NCBI GenBank assembly: GCA_036272195.1
Contig: DATAZE010000024.1
Coordinates: forward strand, 186,001 to 250,000
Source of the DNA: DASXHY01 sp036272195
GTDB lineage: Bacteria > Verrucomicrobiota > Verrucomicrobiia > Limisphaerales > DASXHY01
DNA length: 64,000 bases
Reading direction: 5' to 3'
The first letter of the stretch is position 1. Each line of letters starts with the position of its first letter. Both the position numbers and the translations under genes were made by a program. The notes under the pieces are model-generated. The model ran no database searches, was not told the origin of the DNA, and saw only the letters and a list, made by a program, of their open reading frames with translations. Shown here piece by piece: positions 52,110-61,020 of the stretch.

Positions 52110-53264
52110 TCACCCGGCGCCTTCCGGGAAAATCCGCTCATGCTCCTGTATCGCGTAACGGTCGGTCATTCCCGCCAGGTAATCACACACGGCGCGATAT
52201 TTTCCAATTTTGCGAATGCGTTGGCGCGCGTGCTCGCCGATCTCTGCGGTATGCTTCACATAATAACCAAACAAATCGCGCAACAACTGTTTCGCGCGCA
52301 AGTGCGGCTCGTTCACCACCGGATTGAAATACAAATTTTTGTAAAGATACTTGCGCAGCTCGATGTTCAGCTTCCGTCGTTCCGGGCTGTATTGAATGAG
52401 CGCCTTGGAAAAAAGCCGGACCTCGTCCGCGGATTGCACGTCTGCCGTCTCGATCATCCGCTCGCTCGTTTCCACCACGTCCTTCACCTGCAAATCGATC
52501 AAGGTGCGAATAATGAAATAGCGCCGGCATTCATCCGGCAAATTTCCATGCTCCTTTTTCACCAATCGCGCCGCGTAGGCCCAGATGCGGACCTCGCGCG
52601 CCAATTTTTTTTCCGAAAGCAACCCGGATTCGAGACCGTCATCGAGATCGTGGCTGTAATACGTGATTTCATCCGCGAGATTGGCAATTTGCGCTTCGAG
52701 TGAAGAATTTTTCGCGTCGAAATCGGCGCGTTTGCTCGGGTGATCGAACGCGGTGTAATGCTTGACCAATCCTTCGCGGACTTCCCAGCTCAGGTTAAGC
52801 CCTGGGAAATCCGGATATTTTTGTTCCAATTCTTCCACGATGCGCAGGCTGTGACGGTTGTGCTCAAAGCCGCCGTGCTTTTTCATCAATTCATCCAGGA
52901 CCGTCTCGCCCTTGTGGCCGAAGGGTGAATGGCCCAGGTCATGCGCCAGCGCGATGACTTCGACCAGGTCCTCATTGAGCTTGAGCGGGCGGGCGATGTT
53001 CCGCGAAATCGCCGCGACTTCCATCGTGTGGGTCAGACGCGTACGAAGATGATCGCCGGTGCCGTTGAGAAAAACCTGGGTCTTGTATTCCAGCCGGCGG
53101 AAGGCGCGCGAATGAATCACGCGATCGCGGTCGCGTTGGTATTGAGTACGCCATTCGGGCGGAGCTTCCGCAAATTTACGTCCGCGTGTGTCGGCGCTGA
53201 GTTGTGCGTACGGCGCGAGAATACGGCGCTCGATTTCTTCGAGTTCAATGCGTGTGCGCGGCAT
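52110..53264 (-). CDS. dgt: dGTP triphosphohydrolase-like HD protein
   Basis: The 384-residue protein belongs to the dGTPase family: SRAFRRLEYKTQVF, RTRLTHTMEV with His79, ALAHDLGHSPFGHKGE with His108-Asp109, and YYSHDLDDGLESG further on, all metal-site regions. It hydrolyses dGTP (or, in the short bacterial class, several dNTPs when activated) to deoxynucleoside and triphosphate. Its C-terminus has the usual helical region (VVNEPHLRAKQLLRDLFGYY). The gene starts 149 bp past the ispH stop. Confidence 0.9.
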   Translation of the reverse strand: MPRTRIELEEIERRILAPYAQLSADTRGRKFAEAPPEWRTQYQRDRDRVIHSRAFRRLEYKTQVFLNGTGDHLRTRLTHTMEVAAISRNIARPLKLNEDLVEVIALAHDLGHSPFGHKGETVLDELMKKHGGFEHNRHSLRIVEELEQKYPDFPGLNLSWEVREGLVKHYTAFDHPSKRADFDAKNSSLEAQIANLADEITYYSHDLDDGLESGLLSEKKLAREVRIWAYAARLVKKEHGNLPDECRRYFIIRTLIDLQVKDVVETSERMIETADVQSADEVRLFSKALIQYSPERRKLNIELRKYLYKNLYFNPVVNEPHLRAKQLLRDLFGYYVKHTAEIGEHARQRIRKIGKYRAVCDYLAGMTDRYAIQEHERIFPEGAG

Positions 53265-53363
53265 GGGGAAGGCTAGAGGAAAAAGCTGCCGGAAGTCAAT
53301 TAGGGGAGCGCGCCCTCGCGGCGCACATCGACGCTCGAAAATTTATGATTTCTCACACTCCGT

Positions 53364-53386
53364 GTTCGGCGCGAGGCGCGCCGAAC
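53364..53386. repeat. 10-bp perfect GC-rich palindrome
   Basis: GTTCGGCGCG-AGG-CGCGCCGAAC is a perfect stem-loop in the 149-bp spacer between ispH and dgt. It follows another GC-rich half-palindrome and ends near a CTACCCTACC run like the ends of the 46097 element. It may terminate ispH transcription or be a repeat remnant. Confidence 0.55.
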
Positions 53387-53413
53387 GGCAGCCGTGGCGA
53401 CTACCCTACCCCG

Positions 53414-54649
53414 CTAATTCGCCAGCAGATGCTGAACGGAAATTCCCCGCAATTCAAACAGGCGGCGAATCGTATCCTCGATCAGGTTGTTCGGGCACGA
53501 AGCCCCGGCCGTCACGCCCACCGTAACCTTTCCGGACGGCAGCCAGTTCGGTGTTTCCACTTCCTGATGCTTGTGCTGGTCATAATGGACGATGAGCTTG
53601 TCCGAAACCATTTTGGCCGCGTTCTTGATGAAATACGTCGGCAGCTTGGCCTCGCCCATTTCCGCCAGATGCGACGTGTTCGAAGAATTATAACCACCGA
53701 TGACGATCAGCAAATCCATCGGCTCGCGGAGAAGTTTTTGCAAGGCATCCTGCCGGTCCTGCGTGGCGCCGCAAATCGTGTCGAAAAAGCGAAAATGCTT
53801 TTCAATCTCGCTCTCGCCATATTTCTGGATCATCGCCTGTTTGATGCGGCGCTGCACTTCTTCCGTTTCACCGCGCAACATCGTCGTCTGATTCGCCACG
53901 CCGACCGCCTGAAGATGCGTATCCGGATCAAAGCCCGCCGAATACGCGCCTTTGAATTTTTCGAGGAACTCGTTTTTATCGCCGCCGTTCAGGATGTAGT
54001 TACAGACATAATCCGTTTCCGCCAGCGTGAAAACCACCAGGTAATGGCCGCTGCCATAAGCGCGCGCTTGCGAAGTCGTCGCTTTGGTTTCCTCGTGCTT
54101 GGCCTTGCCGTGAATGATGCTCGTGACGTTTTCCTTGGAATATTGCCGCACGCGTTTCCACACGCTCATCACGTCGCCACAGGTCGTGTCGACCGGGATG
54201 CAACCTTTCTCTTCGATCTTCTTCCGCGTGCCGACCTCAGTTCCAAAGGCCGGGATGATGACGGCATCGCCTGATTTCAGGCACGATAATTCCTCATCCG
54301 TGGGCTTGGGCGAGATGATCTGGATGCCCATATTGCGGATCTGATCGTTGACCTCGGGGTTATGGATGATTTCGCCGAGGAGATAAATGGGTGTGTTGGG
54401 GGAATTTTCAGAAAAGTATTTTTTGGCAGCGTAGGCAAGGTCGATGGCACGCTCCACGCCGTAGCAAAAACCGAATTCCTTCGCCAGCTTCACCGTCAGG
54501 CTGTCGGCCGCAAGCACGCCCCCGTGAGCGCGGATGCGCTCCACCAATTCGCTGCGATAATGAGAAAGCACCTGGGCCTGCACGGTTTCCATGATATCGG
54601 GCCGACGCAGGTTAATCTTTTGAGGCGCGGAAGGCGCGGTAGCTGACAT
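53414..54649 (-). CDS. ispH: 4-hydroxy-3-methylbut-2-enyl diphosphate reductase
   Basis: The 411-residue protein is the last enzyme of the MEP isoprenoid pathway and holds a [4Fe-4S] cluster. The three cluster cysteines are visible: FGFCYGVERA (Cys62), VDTTCGDVM (Cys157) and DTICGATQDRQ (Cys293). The C-terminal TAGASCPNN-like motif (TAGASCPNNLIEDTI) is also conserved. At 411 residues it is longer than E. coli IspH (316) and of the long type seen in cyanobacteria and plants. It is followed by a GC-rich hairpin and dgt. Confidence 0.95.
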   Translation of the reverse strand: MSATAPSAPQKINLRRPDIMETVQAQVLSHYRSELVERIRAHGGVLAADSLTVKLAKEFGFCYGVERAIDLAYAAKKYFSENSPNTPIYLLGEIIHNPEVNDQIRNMGIQIISPKPTDEELSCLKSGDAVIIPAFGTEVGTRKKIEEKGCIPVDTTCGDVMSVWKRVRQYSKENVTSIIHGKAKHEETKATTSQARAYGSGHYLVVFTLAETDYVCNYILNGGDKNEFLEKFKGAYSAGFDPDTHLQAVGVANQTTMLRGETEEVQRRIKQAMIQKYGESEIEKHFRFFDTICGATQDRQDALQKLLREPMDLLIVIGGYNSSNTSHLAEMGEAKLPTYFIKNAAKMVSDKLIVHYDQHKHQEVETPNWLPSGKVTVGVTAGASCPNNLIEDTIRRLFELRGISVQHLLAN

Positions 54650-54746
54650 AACTGCAATCTAACATGCCCTCCGCGAGCGTCCAGCCGAAAGCCCAGCCGA
54701 AAAGCATTGCGCAACGGCCTCAATACGTGGATATTCGCACCTGCGT

Positions 54747-54824
54747 CGGAGCGTAGCTCAGCCTGGCTAGAGCACTTGCTTTGGGAGCAAGACGTCGCAG
54801 GTTCGAATCCTGTCGCTCCGACCA
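54747..54824 (+). tRNA. tRNA-Pro (UGG anticodon)
   Basis: Full cloverleaf: acceptor CGGAGCG pairs with CGCTCCG, the D-arm is GCTC...GAGC, the anticodon stem CTTGC/GCAAG encloses loop TTTGGGA with anticodon TGG, and the T-arm is GCAGG-TTCGAAT-CCTGT. The 3' ACCA (discriminator plus CCA) is encoded at 54821-54824. Confidence 0.95.
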
Positions 54825-55332
54825 TTTTCTTTTCCCCTTCCTTGTTCCGCCTTTTGCGCGTCTAATCCGACGCGGAGTTCCTTCCCTGATTTCAACAACC
54901 GTCCCTACTCTGAGCTTTGATAACTTAATTATTTTTTAACGCTCACCACATTACAAAGGCATCACAAAGTCATTCATTGGAGCAGTGGCGTTATTTCACA
55001 AACGCGGCCGTTCGCGAGCAGACATCGAACTTTTAATACCTACAGACACCTTTTCGTATCTATAAACGCGCTGCCTGCGCAAATTACAACACCTCGCTTG
55101 CAAGAATTTACCCACGCTTCCCAACGTTGCTGCAATTAAATTCAGTAAATTGTTGATATTAAAAAAAGATTAACGCGTGGCACCTCCTTTGCTTGGGGAA
55201 CCGCCATGTTGATGGCTCGTTAATTTACTCGAGAAACGAAGCGGAAATAAAACGCAGGTTTATTTCCGAATTTCTCCAGGCGATAGCAAACCAAACCCAA
55301 CCATCACCAAACCAAAACACTAACGACCGTTC
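54825..55332. other. Leader of the first glnK-amt operon
   Basis: This 508-bp AT-richer stretch lies between tRNA-Pro and the first glnK. Apart from the sigma-54 promoter at 55178-55194 I see no gene and no obvious NtrC-type enhancer. The 5' leader from the predicted start of transcription to the glnK ATG would be about 130 nt. Confidence 0.6.
55178..55194 (+). promoter_or_regulatory. Sigma-54 promoter of the first glnK-amt operon
   Basis: TGGCACCTCCTTTGCTT matches the -24/-12 consensus TGGCACG-N4-TTGCW: GG and GC are separated by exactly 10 bases, and only the G after TGGCAC is changed. Start of transcription is expected near 55204. The second operon has an almost identical box at 61232. 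Confidence 0.85.
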
Positions 55333-55671
55333 ATGAAAAAAATCGAAGCGATCATAAAACCATTCAAGCTCGAAGAAGTGAAGGACGCGCTTGGCGAACT
55401 CGGCATCGAGGGCATGACCGTCACGGAAGTCAAAGGCTTCGGACGGCAAAAAGGCCACACGGAAATCTATCGCGGCAGTGAATACACCGTGGATTTCCTT
55501 CCCAAAATCAAACTGGAAATCGTCGCCCCCAATGACCGCGTGGACGCTGCGATTGCCGCCATCGTCAAAGCGGCCAAGACCGGCAAAATCGGCGATGGAA
55601 AAGTTTTTGTTTCCAACATCGAAGATGCCGTCCGGATCCGCACTGACGAACGAGGCGACAAAGCCGTTTAA
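55333..55671 (+). CDS. glnK: P-II nitrogen regulatory protein, copy 1
   Basis: The 112-residue protein is a canonical P-II protein: MKKIEAIIKPFKLEEVKDAL at the N-terminus, the T-loop GHTEIYRGSEYTVDF with uridylylation-type Tyr51, and the C-terminal signature TGKIGDGKVFV. It binds ATP, ADP and 2-oxoglutarate and blocks AmtB when nitrogen is plentiful. It is 39 bp upstream of an ammonium transporter gene, the standard glnK-amtB arrangement. By eye it differs from the second copy (61305) at 19 of 112 positions. Confidence 0.96.
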   Translation: MKKIEAIIKPFKLEEVKDALGELGIEGMTVTEVKGFGRQKGHTEIYRGSEYTVDFLPKIKLEIVAPNDRVDAAIAAIVKAAKTGKIGDGKVFVSNIEDAVRIRTDERGDKAV

Positions 55672-55710
55672 CCGCAAACTTCCAAACTAAACAACTGATC
55701 CTAACGACAG

Positions 55711-57225
55711 ATGAAAAAAATACTGCTCTCAATAGTAACCGTCTTCTGCTTGATTACCCTTCGCGGGCGCGCAGCGGACGCCACGAACGCTCCCGCCGCG
55801 CCTCCGGCACCGACCCTGGAGCAACGCATTTCCTCGCTGGAAGCTTACGTGAACAATGGCGATCCGTCCGCCGCCTTGAAAGTCGGCCCCAAAGACAAGG
55901 ACGGTAATCCAACGATTCCCGATGGCCTGACCACTCCCACGGTGGGCGTGCCCGGACCGGGCCACAACGCCTGGCAGATGACCTCCGCCGCACTCGTGTT
56001 GTTTATGACGTTGCCGGGACTGTTCCTGTTCTACGGCGGCCTGGTTCGCCGCAAGAACGTGCTGTCCGTGGCTGCGCAATGTTTCTTCATGGCCGGCATG
56101 GTCACCGTCCTATGGTGGATTTGCGGTTACAGCCTCGTATTTCATAGCGGCGGCAAAATCCTAGGCGGCATGGGATTCGCGTTCTTGAAAGACGTCACGT
56201 CCGCGCCCAACACGGATTATTCCTACTGGGTTTCGCAGAACGTGTTTTCGATGTACCAATTGATGTTCGCCATCATCACGCCGGCGCTCATCCTGGGCGC
56301 GATTGCTGAACGCATGAAATTCTCGGCCATGTGTCTGTTCATGGTCCTCTGGATGTTCATCGTTTATTTCCCGCAGGCACACATGGTGTGGGGTATCGAC
56401 GGCCTCATGAACGGCGTCTGGAACGCGAACGCGAAGATTCACGCGATTGATTTTGCCGGCGGCACGGTGGTGCATATGACTTCCGGATGGTCCGCGCTCG
56501 TCCTGTGTATCATCCTCGGCAAGCGCATCGGTTTCGGTAAGGAAAACATGGCGCCTCACAGCATGGTGTTGTGCTCGATCGGCACCGGTATGTTGTGGGT
56601 CGGCTGGTACGGCTTCAACGCTGGCAGTTCCGTGGCTTCGGACGTGGTCGGCGCAAATGCGTTCATGACCACAACCCTCGCAACCGCGGTGGCCTCGTTC
56701 GTATGGCCGTTGATGGAATGGATCGTTCGCGGCAAACCCAGCATCCTTGGATTTTGCTCGGGCGCAGTCGCCGGCCTGGTCGTGATCACTCCCGCTTGCG
56801 GATTTGTGACGGCCAACGGCTCGGTAATCATCGGCATCGCGGCCGGGTTGATTCCCTGGTTCTTCTGCTTCAAGGTCAAAGGCTGGTTCGGCTATGACGA
56901 CGCGTTGGATACCTTCGGTGTTCACGCAGTTGGCGGCACGCTCGGCGCACTGCTCACCGGTGTGCTCGCGCGCAATTCCGCGAACGGCAACCTGGCCATC
57001 AACTTGAAGGATTATGTCACCGACTCTCCCACGCAAAAACTGGTCCTGGAGCAAATCAAGGCGATCGGCCTGACGCTCGTGCTGGCCATCGTCGGAACGA
57101 TCATTATCGCTTACATCGTCAAGGCCGTGATTGGATTACGCCCGAGTGAGGAAGTCGAAACCGCCGGCCTGGACATTTCCGAGCACGGTGAAGAAGGCTA
57201 TCACGGAAGTGAATCTGCCGCCTGA
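55711..57225 (+). CDS. amtB: Ammonium transporter Amt, copy 1
   Basis: The 504-residue protein has a signal peptide (about 1-21), an extra periplasmic stretch of about 65 residues with a short heptad segment (LEQRISSLEAYV), then the eleven-helix Amt core. Core motifs: FYGGLVRRKNVLS, ERMKFSAM, WGIDGLMNG, FAGGTVVHMTSGW with pore His255, and DDALDTFGVHAVGG with pore His405. It conducts ammonium/ammonia and is gated by the adjacent GlnK. The C-terminus ends in acidic EHGEEGYHGSE, as in GlnK-interacting Amt tails. Confidence 0.95.
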   Translation: MKKILLSIVTVFCLITLRGRAADATNAPAAPPAPTLEQRISSLEAYVNNGDPSAALKVGPKDKDGNPTIPDGLTTPTVGVPGPGHNAWQMTSAALVLFMTLPGLFLFYGGLVRRKNVLSVAAQCFFMAGMVTVLWWICGYSLVFHSGGKILGGMGFAFLKDVTSAPNTDYSYWVSQNVFSMYQLMFAIITPALILGAIAERMKFSAMCLFMVLWMFIVYFPQAHMVWGIDGLMNGVWNANAKIHAIDFAGGTVVHMTSGWSALVLCIILGKRIGFGKENMAPHSMVLCSIGTGMLWVGWYGFNAGSSVASDVVGANAFMTTTLATAVASFVWPLMEWIVRGKPSILGFCSGAVAGLVVITPACGFVTANGSVIIGIAAGLIPWFFCFKVKGWFGYDDALDTFGVHAVGGTLGALLTGVLARNSANGNLAINLKDYVTDSPTQKLVLEQIKAIGLTLVLAIVGTIIIAYIVKAVIGLRPSEEVETAGLDISEHGEEGYHGSESAA

Positions 57226-57251
57226 GCGCAATAAGGGGAGGTACCGGAGCA

Positions 57252-57273
57252 GGCGCGGACGAAAGTCCGCGCC
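57252..57273 (+). terminator. GNRA-loop hairpin after amt copy 1
   Basis: GGCGCGGAC-GAAA-GTCCGCGCC gives a 9-bp stem with a stable GAAA tetraloop, 26 bp after the amt stop. No U-tract follows, so RNA 3'-end protection is as likely as termination. Confidence 0.55.
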
Positions 57274-57352
57274 ACTCCTCTCCGAAGCGCGACAGATAAT
57301 TTTCTTCTATCAAATCTGTTGAGAAATATTTAAACAGAAATAATAAATCAAA

Positions 57353-57381
57353 AGGCGCGGCCTCTAGGCCGCGCCTCTTTT
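57353..57381 (+). terminator. Intrinsic terminator after amt copy 1
   Basis: AGGCGCGGCC-TCTA-GGCCGCGCCT is a perfect 10-bp stem followed by CTTTT (57377-57381). This is a textbook rho-independent terminator for the plus strand, and would also work against the LysR gene on the other strand. Confidence 0.85.
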
Positions 57382-57385
57382 CGTA

Positions 57386-57442
57386 GTGGCACGGGCGTCT
57401 CGCCCGTGCGATTGAAACACGCGCGCGAGACACCCGTGCCAC
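57386..57442. repeat. 57-bp MITE-like element GTGGCACGGG
   Basis: The element starts GTGGCACGGGCGTCTCGC and ends in the complement of GTGGCACGGGTGTCTCGCG, so its ends are inverted repeats of about 18 bp with one mismatch. The left half also folds on itself (GCACGGGCG-TCT-CGCCCGTGC). The same arm appears at 40820-40843 after the STAS gene. Confidence 0.75.
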
Positions 57443-57577
57443 CAGGTTCAAAGGAAGAAGATCGAAGTCCGACTTAGCCCCGTACGCACGGCCTCTTTGT
57501 AGTCAGCAGTTCTCTAACAATATCCAAGCCGCTTGCCCCCAGCTTTGCTGTCTCCCTTACCTTCTATTCAAATTTAC

Positions 57578-58501
57578 TTACTTAATGGGCGGCACATCCC
57601 CGCGGTCCAATCGCATTCCCGCGGTTTGATTGCGGCAAAGACGGCAAAAGTTTTCTTCCGCCAGGGTCATCCGGCGCGCGCTGAGCGAGATTACCGACCA
57701 TTGACGGCGTAACGGTTTCGCGCCCAACGGCCGCATTTTCAGCGTCTTGCGCGTCAATTCGCTTTCCACCGTCCACGGCGCCAGCACCGACACTCCGAGA
57801 TTCAGCTTTAACAATTCCGCGATGGCTCCGATGCTATCAACCTCCATCGCTACGTTCGGCGCGATTTGAAGCTGGCGGAAATGATCGTCGATCAATTCGG
57901 CGGTGACACTCGCGCGCTGGTAAATAATAAACGGCTGCGCGCGAATTTCATCGCGCGTAATCGGCCGCCCATCGCTCCACGGATGCGCCGAGGAAAAAAC
58001 AAACATCAGCTCGTCGCGGAAAATCGGTCGTAATTCCAGCCCGGTGGTATTTTCCGGCGCAATGGCCAGCGCCACGTCCACTTTACTCGCGCGCAACAAT
58101 TCCACTGTGCGCGGAGTGTCGCCCGACTCGATGCGCAATTCGAGCGTGCCGTCGTTCTTTTTCAATTCCCGAATCACCTTTGGCAGAATGTGATGGCAGG
58201 CAGAGGCGGAAGCCGCGATGCGCAGGCGCGTCTGGCCCCATTTGCCCAGCCTCCGGATGGCTTCCGCGGCCGAGTCGAGTGCGCCCAGCGGCCCCAGGAT
58301 TTGCGCGAGCAATTGCTCACCCGCCTGGTTGAGCACCATGCGTTTGCCAACCCGTTCGAACAGACGGCAGCCCAAATCCGTTTCCAGCGATTTCAAGCTG
58401 TGGCTGATGGCCGACGGAGTCAAATGAACCTTGCCCGCCGCGACGACGAGACTGCCACTCTCTGCCACCGCGCAAAAAACTCTCAATAAACGTGTATCCA
58501 T
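57578..58501 (-). CDS. LysR-family transcriptional regulator
   Basis: The start at 58501 gives MDTRLLRVFCAVAESGSLVV; an 8-codon upstream extension is possible. The 307-residue protein has the LysR helix-turn-helix (1-60, AAGKVHLTPSAISHSLKSLE) and a substrate-binding effector domain (about 88-290). The effector is unknown. It is convergent with the first amt gene and divergent from the KimA-like gene across the riboswitch region, so it might act on either, or on itself. Its last 15 residues (GMRLDRGDVPPIK) are not part of the fold. Confidence 0.9.
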   Translation of the reverse strand: MDTRLLRVFCAVAESGSLVVAAGKVHLTPSAISHSLKSLETDLGCRLFERVGKRMVLNQAGEQLLAQILGPLGALDSAAEAIRRLGKWGQTRLRIAASASACHHILPKVIRELKKNDGTLELRIESGDTPRTVELLRASKVDVALAIAPENTTGLELRPIFRDELMFVFSSAHPWSDGRPITRDEIRAQPFIIYQRASVTAELIDDHFRQLQIAPNVAMEVDSIGAIAELLKLNLGVSVLAPWTVESELTRKTLKMRPLGAKPLRRQWSVISLSARRMTLAEENFCRLCRNQTAGMRLDRGDVPPIK

Positions 58502-58838
58502 GAAATCAATGCGATAATGGGGCAAAAATGAAAGGCGCCACGAGGAATTTGCTGGGGAAATAATGTGGGTTTACCATGCGCTCGACTTAGCAACTTCCAC
58601 GCCTCAGCCCGCGGAAAACCGGTTTTCGCCAAAATCCCGATATGTTTGCGTGAAAATTATTTTCGCACCAACTAAACGCTGACGAAAAAACCCCCTACTG
58701 TGCAAAACAAAACAGCCGGACCTGTGCCAGCCAACTACGCTTCTGCCCAAAGAGCATAATCAATTTGTAATCGGAAAGTCTCAATAGCCCGTCAATAATA
58801 CCTTGTCTTGCGCGGCGGCGCTTTTATAATTCGCCCAC

Positions 58839-58985
58839 GTTTGTCTGCCGAATGATCCCGGGCGGGATCAGCGGGGGAACCGATTTTCCGGTAAAACCGG
58901 ATCGGGGCTAACGTTCGCGCCCTTAAAAAGCGCAACGGGAACACTTAATGGTTCCAGCCCGACAGCTAACCTCGCAGGCGTAAAC
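58839..58985 (+). ncRNA. Cyclic di-AMP riboswitch (ydaO/yuaA type)
   Basis: The RNA has the conserved segments of the ydaO aptamer in order: GCCGAAT, then GCGGGGGAACCGA, then CGGGGCTAA, and finally the hallmark CCCGACAGCTAACCTCGCAGG (58958-58978). The ends GTTTGTCTGC and GCAGGCGTAAAC can pair as the P1 stem. Ligand binding normally turns expression off. The downstream gene is a KimA-type potassium transporter, which is a classic target of this riboswitch. Confidence 0.92.
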
Positions 58986-58990
58986 ATTAA

Positions 58991-59018
58991 GGGCAATGAA
59001 GCTTCCCCTTCATTTCCC
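58991..59018 (+). terminator. Candidate riboswitch expression-platform terminator
   Basis: GGGCAATGAAG and CTTCATTTCCC pair over 10 of 11 positions around a CTTCCC loop, starting 5 nt after the aptamer's closing stem. A weak run, TTTTA, follows at about 59027. Distance and order fit a terminator controlled by the aptamer, but I could not draw a clear antiterminator. Confidence 0.45.
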
Positions 59019-59199
59019 CGAATTCATTTTATAGCGGTGCTCCATGAGCGCTGCTGTTTGGAAATTGCGGCAGTCACAGACCACCGCTACCGGTAAATTA
59101 TGATTTTGAAAATGAAGCACTTGCGTAACGTCGCTGGTCCAGCACCCCGCCGTTTACACTTGCTGGCGCGGGCAAGGCTGGTTATACGCACTCCCACCG

Positions 59200-61020
59200 A
59201 TGCTTGAACCCGCCACACACCGTCCGCGTAACGTAGGCTGGGCGCGTGCCGCCGCCTTGCTTTATGGAGATTGGGGAACCAGCAAGGCATACGTCATCGG
59301 CCTCGCGTTCGTGGCAGCCGGCTTTTCCTCGTTTCCCATCATCCTGGCCGTCTGCGGGCTGACCGGGCTGGTGGGCTACAACTACATCATTATCTGCCGG
59401 CATTTCCCGGACGGCGGCGGGGTCTATTCCGCGGCGCGGGAGCAAAGCCGCGTTCTCGCGGTGCTGGGTTCGTTGTTGCTGCTGGCGGATTTCATCGTGA
59501 CGGCGGCGATGAGCTGTTGGGATGCGATGAGTTATTTTCACATTCCATCCGAGTATTTGAAATTCGCCACCATCGGTTTCATTTTTCTGGTCGGCGCAAT
59601 TAATTTCTTCGGGCCAAAACATTCAGGGAGCTTTGCCGTCACCCTGGCCATCCCAATGGTGGTGGTAGTGATTTCGATTGTCGCTTTCAGTTTGCCGCAC
59701 CTGAGTTTTCATCCCAACTTGCTCCACCCTGCAGGCGGATTGCGATCAAACTGGGTCAAGTTCGTGGAAGTCATCCTGGCGTTAAGTGGCGTCGAAGCCA
59801 TTGCCAATCTGACCGGAGTAATGAAATTGGATCGCGGAGCGACACCGGAGCACCCAAGCGTGGCAGGCACGGCAAAGAAGGCGATTTTTCCGGTGGCCAT
59901 CGAAGTCGTATTCGGAACCGCGTTACTGGGATGGGCCATGCTTTCGTTGCCAACCTCGATGTCCGGCGAAATCAAGAGCCGTTACGAGGACATGTTGCGT
60001 TTTTTGGGCGAGCATTATGGAGGCGCGGCGCTGGGCGAACACTTCGGGCATTTGTTCGGCATCGCTATCGGCTGGGTGGTGGGCCTCCTGTTGTTGAGTG
60101 CGGTGAATACCGCGGTCGGCGCCATGATCGGTCTGATTTACATGCTTGCGCGAGACCGGGAAATGCCTCGGGAATTCACCAGGCTCAATTCACACGGCGT
60201 TCCCTGGCAAGCGCTCCTGGTGGCAGTAGTTTTGCCGGCCATCCTGGTCATACTTTCAGAGAATCTCGACTCGTTGGCCGACATGTATGCCATCGGCGTT
60301 GTCGGCGCGATTACGGTCAACCTCGGTTCCAGTTGTTTCAACAAACGTCTCGGGCTGAACTGGCGCGAATTCTCGATCATGCTGGTGACGTTTATCATTT
60401 TGTTCTGCGTTGAAATTACGATCGCAAAAACAAAACCCGCCGCCCTCTTTTTTGCCGCGTGTGTTCTGGGAGTCGGCTTCGGCATGCGTTGGTACGCACT
60501 GAAACGCGCCGGTTTCGAAACGGTAACGCTCACCCGCGAACAGGCCGCGGCCGTCACCAAGCCCGAGCTACTGGCGCCGCTGCGTCCGAATTTTGAGCCG
60601 GGCCAGGCCATTCTCGTGGCCGCGCGCGGATTCACCCCGCTCCTTAAATTCGCCTTGGAGGAAGCCAAGCTGCGCCAGGGAAATTTATACGTGTTGTACA
60701 TCAAACAACTCTCGGTCGCGCTGCCGGGACCAATCACGAATCTCGAACGGCCACGCTGGCAGAACGACAGAGAGGCCGCGACAATCATGTACGGCACTTT
60801 GGATCTGGCCCGCGAAGCCGCAGTGAGTGTGTTGCCGGTCTTTGCCGTCAGCGAGAATCCCGCTGGCACCATCGTGGACATCGCCGCCACTTTGGGTGTG
60901 GACATACTGATGTTGGGTGCGCCCCACCGAAACGCCCTCGCTAAATTACTTCGCGGCGACGTCGTGACCGAAGTCGCGCGGAGTCTTCCCGAGAACATCC
61001 AATTGGTTATTCACGGATAG
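59200..61020 (+). CDS. KimA-like potassium transporter (APC superfamily, C-terminal USP-like domain)
   Basis: The 606-residue protein has about twelve transmembrane helices of the APC fold (about 15-430; GDWGTSKAYVIGLAFVAAGFS in helix 1) and a cytoplasmic C-terminal universal-stress-protein-like domain (about 465-606, AILVAARGF ... GVDILMLGAPHR). This architecture matches KimA (formerly YdaO), a high-affinity K+/H+ symporter found downstream of c-di-AMP riboswitches in Firmicutes. The riboswitch at 58839 supports the call strongly. K+ uptake is inference by homology. No good ribosome-binding site is seen before the ATG at 59200. Confidence 0.85.
   Translation: MLEPATHRPRNVGWARAAALLYGDWGTSKAYVIGLAFVAAGFSSFPIILAVCGLTGLVGYNYIIICRHFPDGGGVYSAAREQSRVLAVLGSLLLLADFIVTAAMSCWDAMSYFHIPSEYLKFATIGFIFLVGAINFFGPKHSGSFAVTLAIPMVVVVISIVAFSLPHLSFHPNLLHPAGGLRSNWVKFVEVILALSGVEAIANLTGVMKLDRGATPEHPSVAGTAKKAIFPVAIEVVFGTALLGWAMLSLPTSMSGEIKSRYEDMLRFLGEHYGGAALGEHFGHLFGIAIGWVVGLLLLSAVNTAVGAMIGLIYMLARDREMPREFTRLNSHGVPWQALLVAVVLPAILVILSENLDSLADMYAIGVVGAITVNLGSSCFNKRLGLNWREFSIMLVTFIILFCVEITIAKTKPAALFFAACVLGVGFGMRWYALKRAGFETVTLTREQAAAVTKPELLAPLRPNFEPGQAILVAARGFTPLLKFALEEAKLRQGNLYVLYIKQLSVALPGPITNLERPRWQNDREAATIMYGTLDLAREAAVSVLPVFAVSENPAGTIVDIAATLGVDILMLGAPHRNALAKLLRGDVVTEVARSLPENIQLVIHG

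Larger units (their letters stand above)
58502..59199. other. 698-bp divergent spacer with c-di-AMP riboswitch
   Basis: This gap separates the LysR gene and the KimA-like gene. Besides the riboswitch (58839-58985) and a candidate terminator hairpin (58991-59018) I recognise no other element. Promoter elements for both genes must lie here but are not identified. Confidence 0.7.

Noticed and set aside
54825..55178. NtrC enhancer sites upstream of the first sigma-54 promoter
   Set aside because: I looked for the TGCACC-N5-GGTGCA type palindrome and found none convincing.
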